Shown here piece by piece: positions 5,541 to 6,423 of a stretch of DNA of 6,423 nt (its first letter is position 1; the number at the start of each line of letters is the position of its first letter). The DNA lies in NCBI GenBank assembly GCA_021372185.1, contig JAJFUY010000013.1, positions 1-6,423 on the forward strand, in the 5' to 3' direction. The DNA comes from Chlamydiales bacterium (lineage in GTDB: Bacteria; Chlamydiota; Chlamydiia; Chlamydiales; FEN-1388). The position numbers and the translations under genes are program-made. A model generated the notes under the pieces. It did no database searches. It was not told the origin of the DNA and saw nothing but the letters and a program-made list of their open reading frames with translations.

Positions 5541-5939
5541 ATGGAACAGAGACTTGCACATCGTTGGATATCACCACTAACACTCGTTGATGAAATAGAG
5601 AATATGCAAAGGTGTTCTAATAATCCTTCAGGATTAGAGCTTTCAGAAGATCAGACGCATATTTATGTTGAGGCCTCACTGCCTGGTCTTACACCAAGTG
5701 AAATAGATATTACGTACGATAAAGGTGCGTTGACTATTCGTGGTGAAAAAAAGGAAGTTGAAGAGAATAAAAACAAAAAATACTACCGCCGCTCAAGCCG
5801 TAGTTTTATGTATCAAATGGAAATTCCGTCAACTATTGAAGAGTCAGTAGAACCCAAGGCGGAATTTACTAATGGTGTAGCTAAAATTACTTTTGAAAAA
5901 AAGAAAAAAGAGCTGCCCAAAAAAATTACCTTTTCATAA
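5541..5939 (+). CDS. Small heat-shock protein, Hsp20/alpha-crystallin family
   Basis: This is an ATP-independent holdase chaperone that binds unfolding proteins in the cytosol and passes them to Hsp70/ClpB systems. The alpha-crystallin domain spans about residues 35-121: IYVEASLPGLTPSEIDI (41-57), the strand ALTIRGEKKE (63-72), a Lys/Glu-rich loop (73-80), YYRRSSRSFMYQMEIP (81-96), and GVAKITFEK (112-120), which corresponds to the conserved GVLxIxxPK motif. The N-terminal arm is short (about 34 residues). After the domain only about 12 residues remain; the usual I-X-I/V anchoring motif is reduced to I-T-F (129-131) next to the terminus. Length (132) is at the short end of the bacterial range. 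The start has a consensus Shine-Dalgarno sequence and an intrinsic terminator follows the stop closely, so it is a monocistronic unit. Heat-shock control is expected from the family, but no HrcA or sigma32 site was identified. Confidence 0.93.
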   Translation: MEQRLAHRWISPLTLVDEIENMQRCSNNPSGLELSEDQTHIYVEASLPGLTPSEIDITYDKGALTIRGEKKEVEENKNKKYYRRSSRSFMYQMEIPSTIEESVEPKAEFTNGVAKITFEKKKKELPKKITFS

Positions 5940-5947
5940 TTACACAC

Positions 5948-5986
5948 AATACGCTGTCCGTCATAAACGACGGGCAGCGTATTTTT
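5948..5986 (+). terminator. Intrinsic terminator of hsp20
   Basis: A 15-bp stem (5948-5962 with 5969-5983, all Watson-Crick except one G-U pair) encloses a 6-nt loop and runs into TTTTT at 5982-5986, starting 8 nt after the hsp20 stop. It sits directly before the stop of the convergent 96-residue gene. On the minus strand it forms the same hairpin but without a T-tract, so it is mainly a plus-strand terminator. Confidence 0.88.
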
Positions 5987-5987
5987 G

Positions 5988-6278
5988 CTATGGTTGAGGA
6001 GCATCAGCCAATATGGTCTGTACTTCCTGTCTTAAACTTCCAAGTAGCTGTTGAAACTCTTCGGCTGGCATGCTGGAAAGTTCTTCATTTGTCAGGTTTG
6101 GGTCTATAAAATAGCAAATGAATTCATAATACTCTTCAACTGTTGCGGCTGGGTTTTCAAGAAGATCAAGAGCATTTTGTGCTAAAGGGTAGTCTTCTGG
6201 ATAGTTTGGTTCTTCATTTTCTCTGAATTGGTTATACTGTGGAAAATCAATTATATTGGCGCGGAAATTTACTGCCAT
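5988..6278 (-). CDS. Hypothetical acidic protein, 96 residues
   Basis: I do not recognise this protein. It is strongly acidic (many E and D, one K-free stretch over the whole C-terminal two thirds) with aromatic-rich segments (FPQYNQF at 12-18, EEYYEFICYF at 48-57). The C-terminal half (about 63-92) is predicted by eye to be helical (LTNEELSSMPAEEFQQLLGSL). No signal peptide, membrane segment or catalytic motif is visible. The ATG at 6278 has no Shine-Dalgarno sequence. In the same frame upstream there is a TAA (6324-6326) after 15 codons without another ATG, so this is the only ATG start for the full frame. It is convergent with hsp20, with the hsp20 terminator between them. Coding-like amino-acid composition and an intact frame support it, but short length and the missing ribosome binding site leave doubt. 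Confidence 0.6.
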   Translation of the reverse strand: MAVNFRANIIDFPQYNQFRENEEPNYPEDYPLAQNALDLLENPAATVEEYYEFICYFIDPNLTNEELSSMPAEEFQQLLGSLRQEVQTILADAPQP

Positions 6279-6323
6279 ATAGCAGGGCGTTTTAATGAGA
6301 AAAACTTGATAGCACCTCTGGCA

Positions 6324-6423
6324 TTATTGTCCTAAGGTAAAAAAGCCCTTCAACACCTCCATAAAATACCCCTCATTTAGAGCCGCCTTAAACCGTTTTT
6401 TCGCTATACTGCCCTTAGTCTTA
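6324..6423 (-). CDS. Possible C-terminal end of a minus-strand gene (cut by window edge)
   Basis: From the right edge the minus strand is open for 32 codons and ends at TAA (6324-6326). The residues (KTKGSIAKKRFKAAL, then NEGYFMEVLKGFFTLGQ) look like a basic, amphipathic helical protein C-terminus. If real, the gene would lie 45 bp upstream of the 96-residue gene on the same strand and could be in its operon. A 32-codon open frame is not rare by chance, and the same bases can be read as a plus-strand promoter, so this is tentative. No family recognised. Confidence 0.3.
   Translation of the reverse strand, partial: KTKGSIAKKRFKAALNEGYFMEVLKGFFTLGQ
6396..6410 (+). promoter_or_regulatory. Possible -10 promoter element facing out of the window
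   Basis: A T6 run (6396-6401) followed by CG and CTATACT (-10 box TATACT at 6405-6410) has the same layout as the elements before pepA and asd. It could drive a plus-strand gene starting just past the window. No -35 match is seen. It competes with the reading of this segment as the end of a minus-strand gene. Confidence 0.3.

Noticed and set aside
1..6423. A coordinated novel defence, toxin-antitoxin or mobile system
   Set aside because: The recognisable genes are unrelated housekeeping, stress and accessory functions in separate units; no nuclease, recombinase, reverse transcriptase, paired toxin-antitoxin layout, terminal repeats or CRISPR-like array was found.

Overview
The window is a stretch of bacterial chromosome with moderate to low GC (roughly 40-45% by eye), the standard genetic code and compact spacing. 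It holds eight genes in separate small transcription units. No mobile element, CRISPR array, phage gene, tRNA or rRNA was seen. The lineage cannot be fixed from sequence alone. An aspartate-semialdehyde dehydrogenase of the archaeal/fungal type, a secreted collagen-like protein, often weak ribosome binding sites and small orphan proteins would suit a host-associated, poorly cultured group such as Dependentiae (TM6). That placement is inference.

Left part (1-2391): a strong -10 box lies just upstream of an intact M17 leucyl aminopeptidase (pepA). The next gene encodes a secreted protein with a signal peptide, a Ser/His-rich linker, twelve uninterrupted Gly-X-Y collagen triplets and a beta-rich C-terminal domain. 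A 37-bp, almost perfect palindrome closes this unit.

Middle (2350-4811): an extended -10 promoter drives asd, followed 19 bp later by a WrbA-like flavodoxin, probably as one operon. A Vat/CatB-type hexapeptide acetyltransferase converges on them, with only 10 bp between the two stop codons.

Right part (4847-6423): an orphan 133-residue protein (minus strand) is divergent from a small heat-shock protein (Hsp20) across a 255-bp AT-rich region. Hsp20 has a consensus Shine-Dalgarno sequence and a strong hairpin/T-tract terminator. Beyond it is a convergent 96-residue acidic protein of unknown function. The right edge is ambiguous: it may hold the C-terminal end of another minus-strand gene or a plus-strand promoter.

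The genes are mostly housekeeping or stress functions (peptide turnover, the aspartate-semialdehyde branch, flavin redox chemistry, protein folding) mixed with accessory ones (collagen-like surface protein, xenobiotic acetyltransferase). I see no evidence that they form one novel multi-gene system. The most distinctive items are the collagen-like protein, the asd lineage and N-terminal extension, the Vat homologue, and the promoter architecture.
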